The notes under the pieces are model-generated. The model was not told where the DNA came from and searched no databases. It worked only from the letters and a program-made list of their open reading frames with translations. A DNA stretch of 25,646 bases from JAKFFN01 sp036675025. GTDB lineage: Bacteria; Sumerlaeota; Sumerlaeia; Sumerlaeales; Sumerlaeaceae. The stretch lies in NCBI GenBank assembly GCA_036675025.1, contig JAKFFN010000402.1, positions 1 through 25,646 of the forward strand, written 5' to 3'. Positions 15,011 to 23,133 of the stretch are shown piece after piece. Every line of letters starts with the position of its first letter. The first letter of the stretch is position 1. Position numbers and translations under genes: made by a program.

Positions 15011-16024
15011 TTAAGCCTCTTTCTTTTCGACGCGGCTATCGTTCCACCCGTAGGTCACATATTCGTACTCAAACGTACCGTCGGGATTCAGCGTGGTGAG
15101 GGAGTACCCGTTGGGCACGTCCAGTCTGAAGCCGTTCCACCATCCGCCGGAAACCGCACCGTCGCAGATGTACGTGACGCCGGCAAGCTCGATCCTATCG
15201 AGCAGGTGGATATGGCCGCTGAAACAGAGTTTCACGTTAGGGTGTTTTGAAAACAAATCGATTACCCGTCGGGCATCGCCGATGCTGCCGTGGGGGCCCA
15301 TGTGGTACGCCATGTTTTCGTCCGGCTTCTGCATGCGCATCCAGCAGACGTGAAGGATTGGCAGGTGGGAGTAGAGCAGCACCGGGCGGTCTTTCGGGAC
15401 AGCGGCCAGGTCCTGTTCAAGCCAGGCAAACTGTTCGTCATCCAGCTTTCCGATCCAACCGGCCTGGTGGGTGGGATCAGGGCTGACGCTGTCCAGGGCC
15501 ACAAAGTGCCAGTCGCCATGATTGAAGCTGTAGTACGGCTTCTCCAGACCGATGTTTTCGAGGCCGTGCTTTTTGCCGTAGAGCGGATCAGTTTTGTCGG
15601 CGCCGCTGTCCTGCGCAAGACCCCAGTGATCATGGTTGCCAAGGCAATGGTAGACTGGGAGCGAGTTTTCGCGCTGAAGCGTATCGCGCCAGAGTTTCCA
15701 AAGCATATCAACGCGTGCGCGATCGGCCTTTAATGCATCCATCACGCTGTCGCCGGTGTTCACGATGAAAGCGGGTTTCTTGGGGTTCGATTGGATGTGA
15801 TGCAGGCACTCGGCGAACCACTTTTCGGAGCCGTTCTTTTCGTAAAGATGCACGTCGGTTATGTGCGCGATAGTGAGTGGCTGACCGCTGGCAACGGCCG
15901 GGGCAGTAGTAGCTGTGTCAATAGCAGCGGTCTGAGTCGTGTTTCCAAAGGCCTTTGAAGTGGCTACAAGGCCACCGGCCATCAGTGCTCCAAGGCGCGC
16001 AAGTGCATCGCGGCGGTTCATCAT
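15011..16024 (-). CDS. Tat-exported calcineurin-like metallophosphoesterase (copy 2)
   Basis: 337 residues, paralogous to its downstream neighbour along its whole length. It has the same twin-arginine start (MMNRRDALARLGALMAGGLV), then ITDVH (Asp57, His59), NTGD (91-92), GNHD (129-132), SHLPI and GHIH. Shared non-catalytic stretches include KWFAxxLHxxQSxPKKP and GVTYICDGAVSG, pointing to recent common origin. It differs in a longer Thr/Ala linker and a charged C-terminal tail (DSRVEKKEA). Both copies appear intact. An AGGG-like site precedes the start. Having two intact exported copies suggests differing substrates or higher dosage. Confidence 0.9.
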   Translation of the reverse strand: MMNRRDALARLGALMAGGLVATSKAFGNTTQTAAIDTATTAPAVASGQPLTIAHITDVHLYEKNGSEKWFAECLHHIQSNPKKPAFIVNTGDSVMDALKADRARVDMLWKLWRDTLQRENSLPVYHCLGNHDHWGLAQDSGADKTDPLYGKKHGLENIGLEKPYYSFNHGDWHFVALDSVSPDPTHQAGWIGKLDDEQFAWLEQDLAAVPKDRPVLLYSHLPILHVCWMRMQKPDENMAYHMGPHGSIGDARRVIDLFSKHPNVKLCFSGHIHLLDRIELAGVTYICDGAVSGGWWNGFRLDVPNGYSLTTLNPDGTFEYEYVTYGWNDSRVEKKEA

Positions 16025-16161
16025 GGTTCCCTTGGTACTCCCTCATTCACATCATTTAGACGTAAACTTTCCGCGTGTCTCATCCGGTGTGCAAGAGGTT
16101 TATTGTGACAGGAAAGTGAGAAGTGGTCGGAGCGGAAACGGTACTGAAGCACCCGACCGGA

Positions 16162-16800
16162 TCAGGTTTCCTTAAGCGTCATCCACTTGGGCTGACCGGG
16201 ACGACAGAAGGTTTCCAGGCGGTGAATAAGGGCCTCCGGATCATCGTCTACAAGCACCAGTGCCCGCTCATCCGGCAGGAGGAAGCCGGCTTCGGCAGCC
16301 AAGTCGAGTTGCTGGATGATCGGGTCATAGTACCCGTTAACGTTCAGGAACCCTAGTGGTTTATCCTGGATGCCCAGAAGGCTCCACGTGGCCGTCTCGA
16401 AAATTTCTTCATAGGTGCCAAGGCCACCAGGCAGGGCGATGAATGCGTCGGATCTTTCCGCCATCATGGCCTTGCGGTGGTGCATGGTTTCGACGATGTG
16501 CAATTCCGTAAGTCCGCGGTGGCCAAGTTCACGATCTTCCAGCGACTGCGGTATCACGCCGATGACTTTTCCGTTCTCAGCGAGAGCCGCATCTGCAAGC
16601 ACTCCCATAAGCCCCACATGTCCGCCGCCATAAACCACCGCCCGCCCCTGGCGGGCTAAAAGGGAGCCAACAGCGCGTGCCGCAGCGGCGTAGGCCGGAT
16701 CTGTCCCCGTGCGGGAACCGCAAAACACGCAAACGCTTTTCAGGTCATGGCAGATAGGTTGCGGTTCGCCGGAAGCAGCCACGGCATCGAATTTAGACAT
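16162..16800 (-). CDS. LOG-family nucleoside 5'-monophosphate phosphoribohydrolase
   Basis: 212 residues, of LOG/YvdD type. These enzymes split a nucleoside 5'-monophosphate into base and ribose 5-phosphate; plant members activate cytokinins, but most bacterial ones have no proven physiological substrate. Signatures are VCVFCGSRTG, VVYGGGHVGLMG (about 55-66), MHHRK (106-110) and PGGLGTYEE (124-132), the last being the family hallmark. The N-terminus is about 20 residues longer than usual, so a later start is possible although no other ATG precedes the core. It lies between the LacI regulator (78 bases) and the phosphoesterase pair (137 bases) on the same strand. Confidence 0.9.
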   Translation of the reverse strand: MSKFDAVAASGEPQPICHDLKSVCVFCGSRTGTDPAYAAAARAVGSLLARQGRAVVYGGGHVGLMGVLADAALAENGKVIGVIPQSLEDRELGHRGLTELHIVETMHHRKAMMAERSDAFIALPGGLGTYEEIFETATWSLLGIQDKPLGFLNVNGYYDPIIQQLDLAAEAGFLLPDERALVLVDDDPEALIHRLETFCRPGQPKWMTLKET

Positions 16801-16837
16801 ATCTATTACTTCACTCGAAAAAGTTACGCATTCAGTT

Positions 16838-16852
16838 GTCCGTCGCGCGGAC
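16838..16852 (-). terminator. Weak hairpin after the LacI-family gene
   Basis: GTCCG/CGGAC around TCGCG lies 27 bases past the stop of the LacI-type gene on the minus strand. The stem is GC-rich but only 5 bp and no T-run follows, so it is a poor intrinsic terminator. It could separate the regulator from the LOG gene, or be chance. Confidence 0.25.
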
Positions 16853-16878
16853 CCGCTGCGAACGAATCACACCCGGAC

Positions 16879-17934
16879 CTATGTGGCTTGTTCTACGGCC
16901 TGGGCCGTACTCTCGCGTACGATGAGAGGCATTGTAATCTTTGTAATCTGCGGCTTGTATTTGGAAGGATTCGTAACAGCCTTCACAATGCGGTCAGCGG
17001 CCTGCTTCCCGATTTCATCCAGCTGGAGCGCGGCTGTGGTAATCGGCGGTTCCGTAACGAGAGAGTGCGAGGTTCCATCAAAGCCGGTAATGGCGATGTC
17101 GTCGGGAACACGCAGACCCATCTCTTTCAAGCGGCGGAGGCAACCGGCTGCCGCACTGTCGTTGGCCGCCATGATGGCTGTAACCTTGGGATGCTTCTTT
17201 ACGACCCGTTCGGCCCACTCGTACCCGCTTTTGAAACTGAACTCGCCTTCAAACAGCATCGGCTTATACCCGGCATCTTCAATGGCTTTCCGGTAGCCGG
17301 CTTCACGTTCGTGGTCGATGCGGGTGTGTCCGCCCGCCACGTGCGCAATCTCACTGTGACCCTGGTCGATCAGGTGCCTGGTAATATCGTACGTTCCCTG
17401 GAAGTTGTCCGGGATGATCTGGTCCTGCAGCAGGTCGCTTGGGAATGCAGCCTTCAGGATCGGCTTGCCTTCTGCGATCATTTCGCGGAGGGCATCGTCA
17501 TCGCGAAACACATCCCACAGGATGACGCCATCTACGGCGTGGCTGCGGAGAATCTCCAGGTGCTGGCGTTCTGCCAGGAAATCCGCCGTGGCCGACATGA
17601 TCATGATGTGAAAGCCGTGGCGAGCAAGGCGAGGCTCGAGCGCGCTCAGGAAGCTGCCGACGTTTTCATCGAAGAACATGATGGATCGGGCTGGAACAGG
17701 AATGACGAATGCGATCACCCGGCTCAGGCCTTCGTGGAGCCTGCGATAGTGGATGTTCGGGTGGAACTTCATGTTTTCGCAGATTTTGAGAATGCGATCG
17801 CGGGTCTGGTCGCTGATTTTCGCTGTCGTCTTGGACCCCGACAGCACGCGCGAAACTGTAGAGACAGACACGCCCGCCTCGCGGGCAATATCCCGCAGGC
17901 TCATTTGTCGGCCGTTTGATTCTTCCTTAGGCAT
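16879..17934 (-). CDS. LacI-family transcriptional regulator
   Basis: 351 residues from the ATG giving MPKEESNGRQMSLRD. The helix-turn-helix is LRDIAREAGVSVSTVSRVLS (about 13-32), followed by the hinge-helix region and a periplasmic-binding-protein-like sensor domain. Family landmarks include DGVILWD, HLIDQGHSEIAHVAG, AIMAANDSAAAGCL and DIAITGFDGT. Such proteins bind a palindromic operator and release it when a sugar or its derivative binds. GGAGGTG lies 14 bases from this start, a long spacing, and a GTG at 17949 is an alternative. A perfect TGTGATCACA lies just upstream. Likely targets are the genes downstream or the nearby transporter; this is inference. Confidence 0.92.
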   Translation of the reverse strand: MPKEESNGRQMSLRDIAREAGVSVSTVSRVLSGSKTTAKISDQTRDRILKICENMKFHPNIHYRRLHEGLSRVIAFVIPVPARSIMFFDENVGSFLSALEPRLARHGFHIMIMSATADFLAERQHLEILRSHAVDGVILWDVFRDDDALREMIAEGKPILKAAFPSDLLQDQIIPDNFQGTYDITRHLIDQGHSEIAHVAGGHTRIDHEREAGYRKAIEDAGYKPMLFEGEFSFKSGYEWAERVVKKHPKVTAIMAANDSAAAGCLRRLKEMGLRVPDDIAITGFDGTSHSLVTEPPITTAALQLDEIGKQAADRIVKAVTNPSKYKPQITKITMPLIVRESTAQAVEQAT

Positions 17935-17940
17935 CGTACT

Positions 17941-17950
17941 TGTGATCACA
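17941..17950. promoter_or_regulatory. TGTGATCACA palindrome in the LacI-gene leader
   Basis: A perfect 10-bp palindrome lies between the ribosome site and the start codon of the LacI-type gene, placed well for autoregulation. Ten bases can arise by chance, and no second copy was noticed upstream of neighbouring genes, so the operator reading is tentative. Confidence 0.35.
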
Positions 17951-18050
17951 CCTCCGCGCGCGAGTAACGAGTCAGAACAATGAGGGCAAGGTTGCATTGT
18001 CCAGTGAGAAAATCACTTTGGTTACGATATCAGCACCTGCTTTACAGCGC

Positions 18051-18069
18051 GTCTAACGTCGATTTAGAC
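18051..18069. promoter_or_regulatory. GTCTAA/TTAGAC inverted repeat between MFS and LacI genes
   Basis: GTCTAA (18051-18056) and TTAGAC (18064-18069) face each other around seven bases, overlapping the stop of the MFS gene and about 120 bases upstream of the LacI-type start. TTTAGACGTAAA upstream of the second phosphoesterase (16055-16066) shares the TTTAGAC core. It might be a LacI-family operator or a weak hairpin. Confidence 0.3.
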
Positions 18070-19341
18070 TTTAACAACGTTTTCTTCCCGAACCCTTGAA
18101 AGCAGGATGCCACCAGCCACGAGCATGATAATCAGGGTAAGTACGCCATTCTGGGCGCGTCCGGTTAGCAGGGCAACCTGGCCCACAAGGAACGGTCCCA
18201 GCAGCGCAGCGAACTTACCCAGCATGTTGTAGAAGCCGAAGAATTCCACTGATTTATCCGGCGGGATCAGTCGGGAATAGTAAGATCGGCTAAGGCTCTG
18301 CACACCGCCCTGCACCAATCCAATGAGAGCAGCCAGCGAGAAGAATTCCCACGTCTCATTCATCCGCCAGGCCCAAATGCATACTATTACGTACACGCCC
18401 AGGGCCAGGTAGATGCCGTTGCGCGTGCCCAGTTTCTGCCCGATAAAGCCGAACGCGATGGCTGCCGGAAACGCAATGAACTGCACGAGAAGGAGAGCGG
18501 TGATGAGATCGGTATCTTTAAACCCGATATCCAGCCCCACCTTTGTAGCCATTACGATAATAGTATCCACCGCGTCGATATAGAGCCAGTAAGCCACAAG
18601 GAAAACGATAACGGGCTTGTAAAGACGAAGCTCCCGGAATGTCTCAACCAGCTGACGTACGCCCTGGCGCACAGCCTCGCCGATGGGCGGAGCATCTTTA
18701 TGGCCGTCCTTTACAAACAGCGCAAGCGGCAGGCTGAAGATAAACCACCACAGGCCTACCATCAGGAAAGAGGTTTTTACGGCAGCGCTTTTATCGGCCA
18801 GGCCGAACCATTCCGGGTGGAGTACCATCGCTACGTTTGTGGCGAAAAGCACGCCCCCGCCGAGGTAGCCCATGGCATAGCCGAGGGCGGAGACTTTATC
18901 GCTGCTGCGGCCGCGGGAAAGATCGACCAGCATGGAATCGTAAAAGATGTTTGCGCCAAGAAAGCCGATGACGCCCAGCACAAAGAACAACCCCGCCATG
19001 GCGTAGCCGTCTTGCGGTACGCCGCTAAGGGCAGCCGTTACTGCGGCGCCCATCCAGCTGAACAGAAGAAGAAAAATTTTGCGTTTCGCGCCGCGGTCGG
19101 CAATGGCGCCGAGCAGCGGGGCGCTTATGGCAACGAGCAGCCCGGCGATGCTGTTAAGATTGCCAAGCTCCGCGGTGCTCTGGGCGGGAGAAATACCTTC
19201 GCGCCAGTAATTGCCGTAGAAGATGGGGAAGAATCCGGCGATGACGGTGGTGGCAAAAGCAGAGTTGGCCCAGTCGTAAATTGCCCAGGAAACGACTTCT
19301 TTACGGGAGGATTGCGGCGTGATCATTCCTGTGGAGTTCAT
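18064..19341 (-). CDS. MFS transporter of the UMF1 family
   Basis: 425 residues from the ATG at 19341 (MNSTGMITPQ); the open frame runs to 19434 but those residues look non-membrane and lack the family pattern. The UMF1 hallmark is at the N-terminus, VVSWAIYDWANSAFATTVIA, followed by about 12 helices. Others include GFLGANIFYDSMLVDL, SALGYAMGYLGGG and VQGGVQSLSRSYYSRLIP. These are inner-membrane secondary carriers; distant relatives include Atg22, but bacterial substrates are poorly known. The LacI-type gene follows 129 bases downstream, so the carrier could import the inducer or the product of the island. It is divergent from hflX. Confidence 0.88.
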   Translation of the reverse strand: MNSTGMITPQSSRKEVVSWAIYDWANSAFATTVIAGFFPIFYGNYWREGISPAQSTAELGNLNSIAGLLVAISAPLLGAIADRGAKRKIFLLLFSWMGAAVTAALSGVPQDGYAMAGLFFVLGVIGFLGANIFYDSMLVDLSRGRSSDKVSALGYAMGYLGGGVLFATNVAMVLHPEWFGLADKSAAVKTSFLMVGLWWFIFSLPLALFVKDGHKDAPPIGEAVRQGVRQLVETFRELRLYKPVIVFLVAYWLYIDAVDTIIVMATKVGLDIGFKDTDLITALLLVQFIAFPAAIAFGFIGQKLGTRNGIYLALGVYVIVCIWAWRMNETWEFFSLAALIGLVQGGVQSLSRSYYSRLIPPDKSVEFFGFYNMLGKFAALLGPFLVGQVALLTGRAQNGVLTLIIMLVAGGILLSRVREENVVKV

Positions 19342-19413
19342 AGGGCCACATGCAGTGTGGCGTGTGAGGTACTCAAGCAGAAATGAAGTTTTCGGCGGGC
19401 AGCTTATCGCGGT

Positions 19414-19426
19414 GCACAATTTGTGC
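19414..19426. promoter_or_regulatory. Perfect 13-base palindrome in the MFS/hflX divergent region
   Basis: GCACAA-T-TTGTGC is an exact inverted repeat with one central base. It lies between the divergent starts of the MFS gene (73 bases away) and hflX (65 bases away), the expected place for a shared operator. A second small repeat, CCACA-TGCAG-TGTGG, lies at 19346-19360 next to the MFS start. No promoter boxes were convincing. Confidence 0.45.
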
Positions 19427-19490
19427 GAGGTCATGTAGTTGTGTTAAGCCAGTGGGCAACTGCTGGTAACGATAAGAAACGGACAACTTT

Positions 19491-20885
19491 TTGCACGAAA
19501 TTATACAGACAGCACGTAAGCCTTTGGCGGGGTACCTGGTGGGGGTTCGCCGGCAGGGCGAAAGCGCATTGGAGGCCCGAGAGCACCTGGACGAACTGGA
19601 AAGCCTGACTGCGACCTACGGCGTGCCAATTGCCGGCAGCGAGGTGGTTACGCTTCGCGACATGAACCCGACTTACCTGGTGGGTGGCGGCAAGGCCGAG
19701 GAGATCATGCGTACGTGCGAGGCGCTTAACGCTGAAGTTATCATATTTGACGATGACCTTACGCCGAGCCAGCAGCGCAACTGGGAGCGCCTGACGAAGC
19801 TGGCTGTGATTGATCGCCGCGAAGTAATCCTGGGAATTTTTGCTGATCGCGCGAGCACCCGCGAAGCACGGCTGCAGGTGGAACTGGCACGGGCGGAATA
19901 TAGCCTGCCGCGCCTGACACGCGCATGGACCCACCTTGAGCGCCAGCGCGGCGGCGGCGGCCTGCGCGGTGGTGCCGGTGAAGCGCAGCTGGAAGTCGAC
20001 CGCCGACTGGTGCGGCGACAGATTGACCGCCTGAAGCGTGATCTGAAACACGTGCGCCAGGTGCGCGCGAACCAGCGGCGTGCCCGTGCGTCGATCCCTA
20101 TACCGCAGGCGGCAATCGTCGGATATACGAACGCCGGCAAATCGTCGCTGCTAAACGCCCTGACGGGCGCGGGCGTGCTCGAAGAAGATAAGCTTTTCGC
20201 CACCCTGGATCCGACCACGCGAAAGATCCAGCTGCCCAACAACCAGACGCTGCTGCTGACCGACACCGTAGGGTTCATCCGTAAGCTGCCCCACACGCTG
20301 GTGGAGGCTTTTAAAGCGACGCTGGAAGAGGCCCAGACGGCGACCTTCCTGGTGCATGTGCTTGACGCCAGCCACCTGAGCGCAATGGAGCAACGCCGCG
20401 CGACAGAGCAGGTGCTGGAGGAACTGAAAGCGCACGATAAGCCGACGATTCTTGTGCTGAACAAGATCGACCAGGTGGAAGACCGCTCTATGCTGCAGTC
20501 ACTGGCGGAAGGTTATGAGTACGTGGTGGCTACAAGCACAATGACCGGCGAGGGACTAACCGACCTGGTGGCTGTGCTGGAAGAACTGGCGGGGCATGAC
20601 ATGCAGTGGGTGCGGCTGTCGCTGCCGCCAAACCGTCACGATCTGCTCTCATTGATCCACCGCGAAGGGCAGATGGAGCGGCTCGTTCATCTGCACAATG
20701 GCGATACCTGGCTGGAGGCAGTACTTCCTAAGAAATACAAAGGCCGCGTGGCTGATTACCTGACGCTCGAAATCCCGGAAGAAGTGGCTTCGGGAAACGG
20801 GGAGATGGTTGACGCTTTCGCGGAAGAGGAACTTGCCGAAGAGGAAGAAGAACCGGCGGCGGACGAGGAGCCGCGGGAGATCTAA
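19491..20885 (+). CDS. hflX: Ribosome-associated GTPase HflX
   Basis: 464 residues. HflX binds the large ribosomal subunit and splits stalled or stressed ribosomes using GTP. The N-terminal HflX domain shows YLVGGGKAEEI and VIFDDDLTPSQQRNWE, then the glycine-rich RGGGGLRGGAGEAQLEVDRR. The GTPase domain has GYTNAGKSSL (G1), LDPTTRK (G2), DTVGFIRKLP (G3) and NKID (G4). The C-terminus ends in a strongly acidic tail (about 25 residues, many Glu) not always present in the family. The start is TTG at 19491, the only start codon between an upstream in-frame stop and the conserved region; an ACGGA stretch is the only ribosome-site candidate. Confidence 0.95.
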   Translation: MHEIIQTARKPLAGYLVGVRRQGESALEAREHLDELESLTATYGVPIAGSEVVTLRDMNPTYLVGGGKAEEIMRTCEALNAEVIIFDDDLTPSQQRNWERLTKLAVIDRREVILGIFADRASTREARLQVELARAEYSLPRLTRAWTHLERQRGGGGLRGGAGEAQLEVDRRLVRRQIDRLKRDLKHVRQVRANQRRARASIPIPQAAIVGYTNAGKSSLLNALTGAGVLEEDKLFATLDPTTRKIQLPNNQTLLLTDTVGFIRKLPHTLVEAFKATLEEAQTATFLVHVLDASHLSAMEQRRATEQVLEELKAHDKPTILVLNKIDQVEDRSMLQSLAEGYEYVVATSTMTGEGLTDLVAVLEELAGHDMQWVRLSLPPNRHDLLSLIHREGQMERLVHLHNGDTWLEAVLPKKYKGRVADYLTLEIPEEVASGNGEMVDAFAEEELAEEEEEPAADEEPREI

Positions 20886-20908
20886 GCCGCGCGCTTTCAC
20901 GCTTTCGC

Positions 20909-21331
20909 TCAGAAGACGCCTTCTTCCAGCCGCTTTCTAAACTCATCCCGTTTTCTCAGGGCCCGTTTGATCCGGGCCTTTGTTTTTGTGGAACGAGTAT
21001 CGGTGTCTTCAAGTTCTTCCGACGAAGTGGTAGAGCCGGTGGCGTCTTTAATAATACGAAAATACATTGGAAGCTTGTTTCTCGGAATTTTGTCTTTCGC
21101 TGCTTCAATGAAAGCTTCGGCCTCTTCAGCTTTCTGAAGAGCTTCGCCGATCCCGCTATTGGCATCTCCCACGGCCGCAAACTTTTCGGAGAGGGTGGCG
21201 GAGGAGCGGTTTTCGGTGGTTGTCGTTTGAACCGCTGACGTTGTGCCGGAATCGGTTTGCGGCTGCCCCTGCACCGGAAACGGCACAGCCGAAACAGCCA
21301 CCGCTGCAGCGATGAAAAACCATTTCATCAT
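20909..21331 (-). CDS. Small secreted protein, function unknown
   Basis: 140 residues from MMKWFFIAAAVAVSAVPFPV, a clear Sec signal peptide with cleavage near VQG-QP. The mature protein has a Thr/Ser-rich spacer, an Ala/Glu helix (EALQKAEEAEAFIEAAKDK), a short hydrophobic patch (LPMYFRIIKD) and a very basic Lys/Arg C-terminus (TKTKARIKRALRKRDEFRKR). AGGAGG precedes the paired ATGs at 21331 and 21328, and either could serve. No family recognised. It lies 37 bases after the lipoprotein gene on the same strand and converges with hflX 23 bases away. The basic tail could bind an acidic polymer or peptidoglycan, which is inference. Confidence 0.7.
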   Translation of the reverse strand: MMKWFFIAAAVAVSAVPFPVQGQPQTDSGTTSAVQTTTTENRSSATLSEKFAAVGDANSGIGEALQKAEEAEAFIEAAKDKIPRNKLPMYFRIIKDATGSTTSSEELEDTDTRSTKTKARIKRALRKRDEFRKRLEEGVF

Positions 21332-21367
21332 GATGCTCCTCCTTGTATCCCCCCGGACCATGTTTGA

Positions 21368-21673
21368 TTATTGGTACTGCGTTTCGGTGCCGGGCGGTTG
21401 CGCAGCCTTTTGTTGTTCCTGTTCAATTTGCTTTTGTCTAATAAGCTCCTGCAGGCGGCGCTGGTGTTCGGCTACGCGTTGTGTGCGGCTGCGGTCATCC
21501 TCGGGCGTGGGAGAAGGTGTGGGCGTCGGTTCGGGCGTGGGGGCAGGCGTTGCTGCAGCGTCAACCGCCGCCGGGGCATTGTCTGCGGCCTGGTCTCTTT
21601 CCCCGGAGCAGCCGGCCAGTGCGGTCACGCAAATCGCCAGAAGCAGTAAGCCTGCAAATCTTGAAATCAACAT
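21368..21673 (-). CDS. Small lipoprotein with Pro-rich linker, function unknown
   Basis: 101 residues from MLISRFAGLLLLAICVTALA, a type II signal peptide with lipobox LAGC and lipidated Cys22. A Pro/Thr-rich linker (PTPEPTPTPSPTPED) would span part of the envelope, then a Gln/Arg/Glu-rich coiled coil follows (VAEHQRRLQELIRQKQIEQ). GGAG lies 11 bases before the ATG at 21673; the frame is open to 21733, but that reading would bury the signal peptide. The spacing to the secreted protein gene (37 bases, same strand) suggests an operon. No family recognised. Confidence 0.72.
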   Translation of the reverse strand: MLISRFAGLLLLAICVTALAGCSGERDQAADNAPAAVDAAATPAPTPEPTPTPSPTPEDDRSRTQRVAEHQRRLQELIRQKQIEQEQQKAAQPPGTETQYQ

Positions 21674-21800
21674 CACTTGCTGTTCTCCAAGTCGTGATAG
21701 AGAAAGCCGAGTCCTGCATGGCGGCAGAATCAACCTCTAAAAACACTGGCAAATCCATTTTCGCGCCACAAGCGTTCTTGCCATTGTCAGCGGAGGTAGC

Positions 21801-23129
21801 ATGATTTCGGGTTTGATGGGGCATAGCATATATCGCAAAATAGCTGCGGCGGCTGCCGTGGTTATCAGTATGCTGCCCTGTGCCCTGGCGCAAACCAAAA
21901 ACGTGGAAGTGCAGGCTTTCCGCGGCGGTTACGGGCTGGATTTTTTTGAGACTGCTGCCAAAGAGTTTAACGCGGCCCATCCGGATATCAAAGTTAGCGT
22001 CGACGGAAACCCCCGCGTTTGGGACGTCCTCGTGCCGAGGTTTGCTGCGGGCACACCGCCCGATCTCGCCTGGCCGGGCTGGGGCATGAACCTGCGGCCT
22101 ATTATAATGGAAGGGCAGGTGCTGCCGTGGGACAAATACCTCGACCAGCCTGCCTATGGCAACCCCGGCAAAACATGGCGCGAAACCTTTAAACCCGACC
22201 TGCTGAAAGCCGGCGTCTTCAATGGCAAAACTTACACTCTGCCCTTCAACATCGACTGCTACGGCTGGTGGTATGACGAGACTCTTTTCAATAAGCATGG
22301 CTGGAAGCCCCCGCAGACGTATGAAGAATTCCTGGTGCTGGGAAAGAAGATCCAGGCGCAGAACATCGCCCCGCTGACCTTCACCGGCCGCTACCCCATT
22401 TACCTGCTGAATGGCGTGTATTACCCGTGGGTCATTTCCGACGGCGGCATTGATGTTTACAAGAAGATGATCAACCTGGAGCCGGGCGCGTGGAAACATC
22501 CGTCTTTCTTAAAAGCTGCGCGCTGCGTGATGGATCTGAAGAAAGAGCGCTACTTCCAGGGCGGCTGCATCGGCATGAACCACACCGAAAGCCAGATGGA
22601 GCTGCTGGTGCATCGCGCGGCCATGATCCCGTGCGGATCATGGATTCAGGCAGAGATGAGCAACCTGGTGCCGGAAAACTTTAAGATGACCTTTCTGAAG
22701 ACGCCGTCGTTTAAAGATGGCGCGGGCGATCCCACCGCGCTTTTTGTAGGCGCCGACGGAAAAGGGTGGACCCTGCCGGTGAAGGGGAAAAACCCAGATG
22801 CCGCGGCGGAGTATTATCGTTATGTTTCATCACCGGAAAAAGCTGCGCTGTTTATCGAGCAAAAAGGCACAATGACGGCGATCATCACCGAGCGCGAACC
22901 GAAGCTGCCGCCGCACCTGGTTAAGCCGTTCGAGGCGGTAAAGAACGCGCGGGTAACCTGGCTCAATAACGTTGGCGACTGGTACACCCCGCTGGAAACC
23001 GAGATCGAAACCGCGGTTGTCGATATGTATAACGAGGTGATCACACCGCAAGAGTTTGTAGAGCGGTGTGAGGTGAAGGCGCAGGAGTTTCGCAAGTCGC
23101 TGGGTAAGGACCGGCTGCAATGGGACTAA
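21801..23129 (+). CDS. CUT1-type sugar ABC transporter substrate-binding protein
   Basis: 442 residues, exported through a Sec signal peptide (KIAAAAAVVISMLPCALAQ, cleavage after ALA near 30). The mature part has the features of family 1 solute-binding proteins: FETAAKEFNAAHPDIKV, FAAGTPPDLAWPGWG, YTLPFNIDCYGWWYDETLF and WTLPVKGKNPDAAAEYYRYV. Aromatic residues in these segments would stack on a sugar. GGAGG lies four bases from the ATG. The two permease genes follow closely, so this is the receptor of the cassette; the sugar cannot be named, though oligosaccharides or amino sugars are usual for this group. Confidence 0.9.
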   Translation: MISGLMGHSIYRKIAAAAAVVISMLPCALAQTKNVEVQAFRGGYGLDFFETAAKEFNAAHPDIKVSVDGNPRVWDVLVPRFAAGTPPDLAWPGWGMNLRPIIMEGQVLPWDKYLDQPAYGNPGKTWRETFKPDLLKAGVFNGKTYTLPFNIDCYGWWYDETLFNKHGWKPPQTYEEFLVLGKKIQAQNIAPLTFTGRYPIYLLNGVYYPWVISDGGIDVYKKMINLEPGAWKHPSFLKAARCVMDLKKERYFQGGCIGMNHTESQMELLVHRAAMIPCGSWIQAEMSNLVPENFKMTFLKTPSFKDGAGDPTALFVGADGKGWTLPVKGKNPDAAAEYYRYVSSPEKAALFIEQKGTMTAIITEREPKLPPHLVKPFEAVKNARVTWLNNVGDWYTPLETEIETAVVDMYNEVITPQEFVERCEVKAQEFRKSLGKDRLQWD

Positions 23130-23133
23130 TCCT

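Noticed and set aside
16747..17919. 390-codon plus-strand frame opposite the LacI-type gene
   Set aside because: The minus strand has a full LacI helix-turn-helix and sensor domain; this frame has no recognisable motif.
21769..21780. CAAG-CGTT-CTTG as a LacI-type operator before the binding protein gene
   Set aside because: Only four bases per arm, expected often by chance, and no matching copy near the LacI-type gene.
21561..22499. 312-codon minus-strand frame across the binding protein gene and the divergent region
   Set aside because: It overlaps two supported genes and lacks any domain; the binding protein reading is far better.
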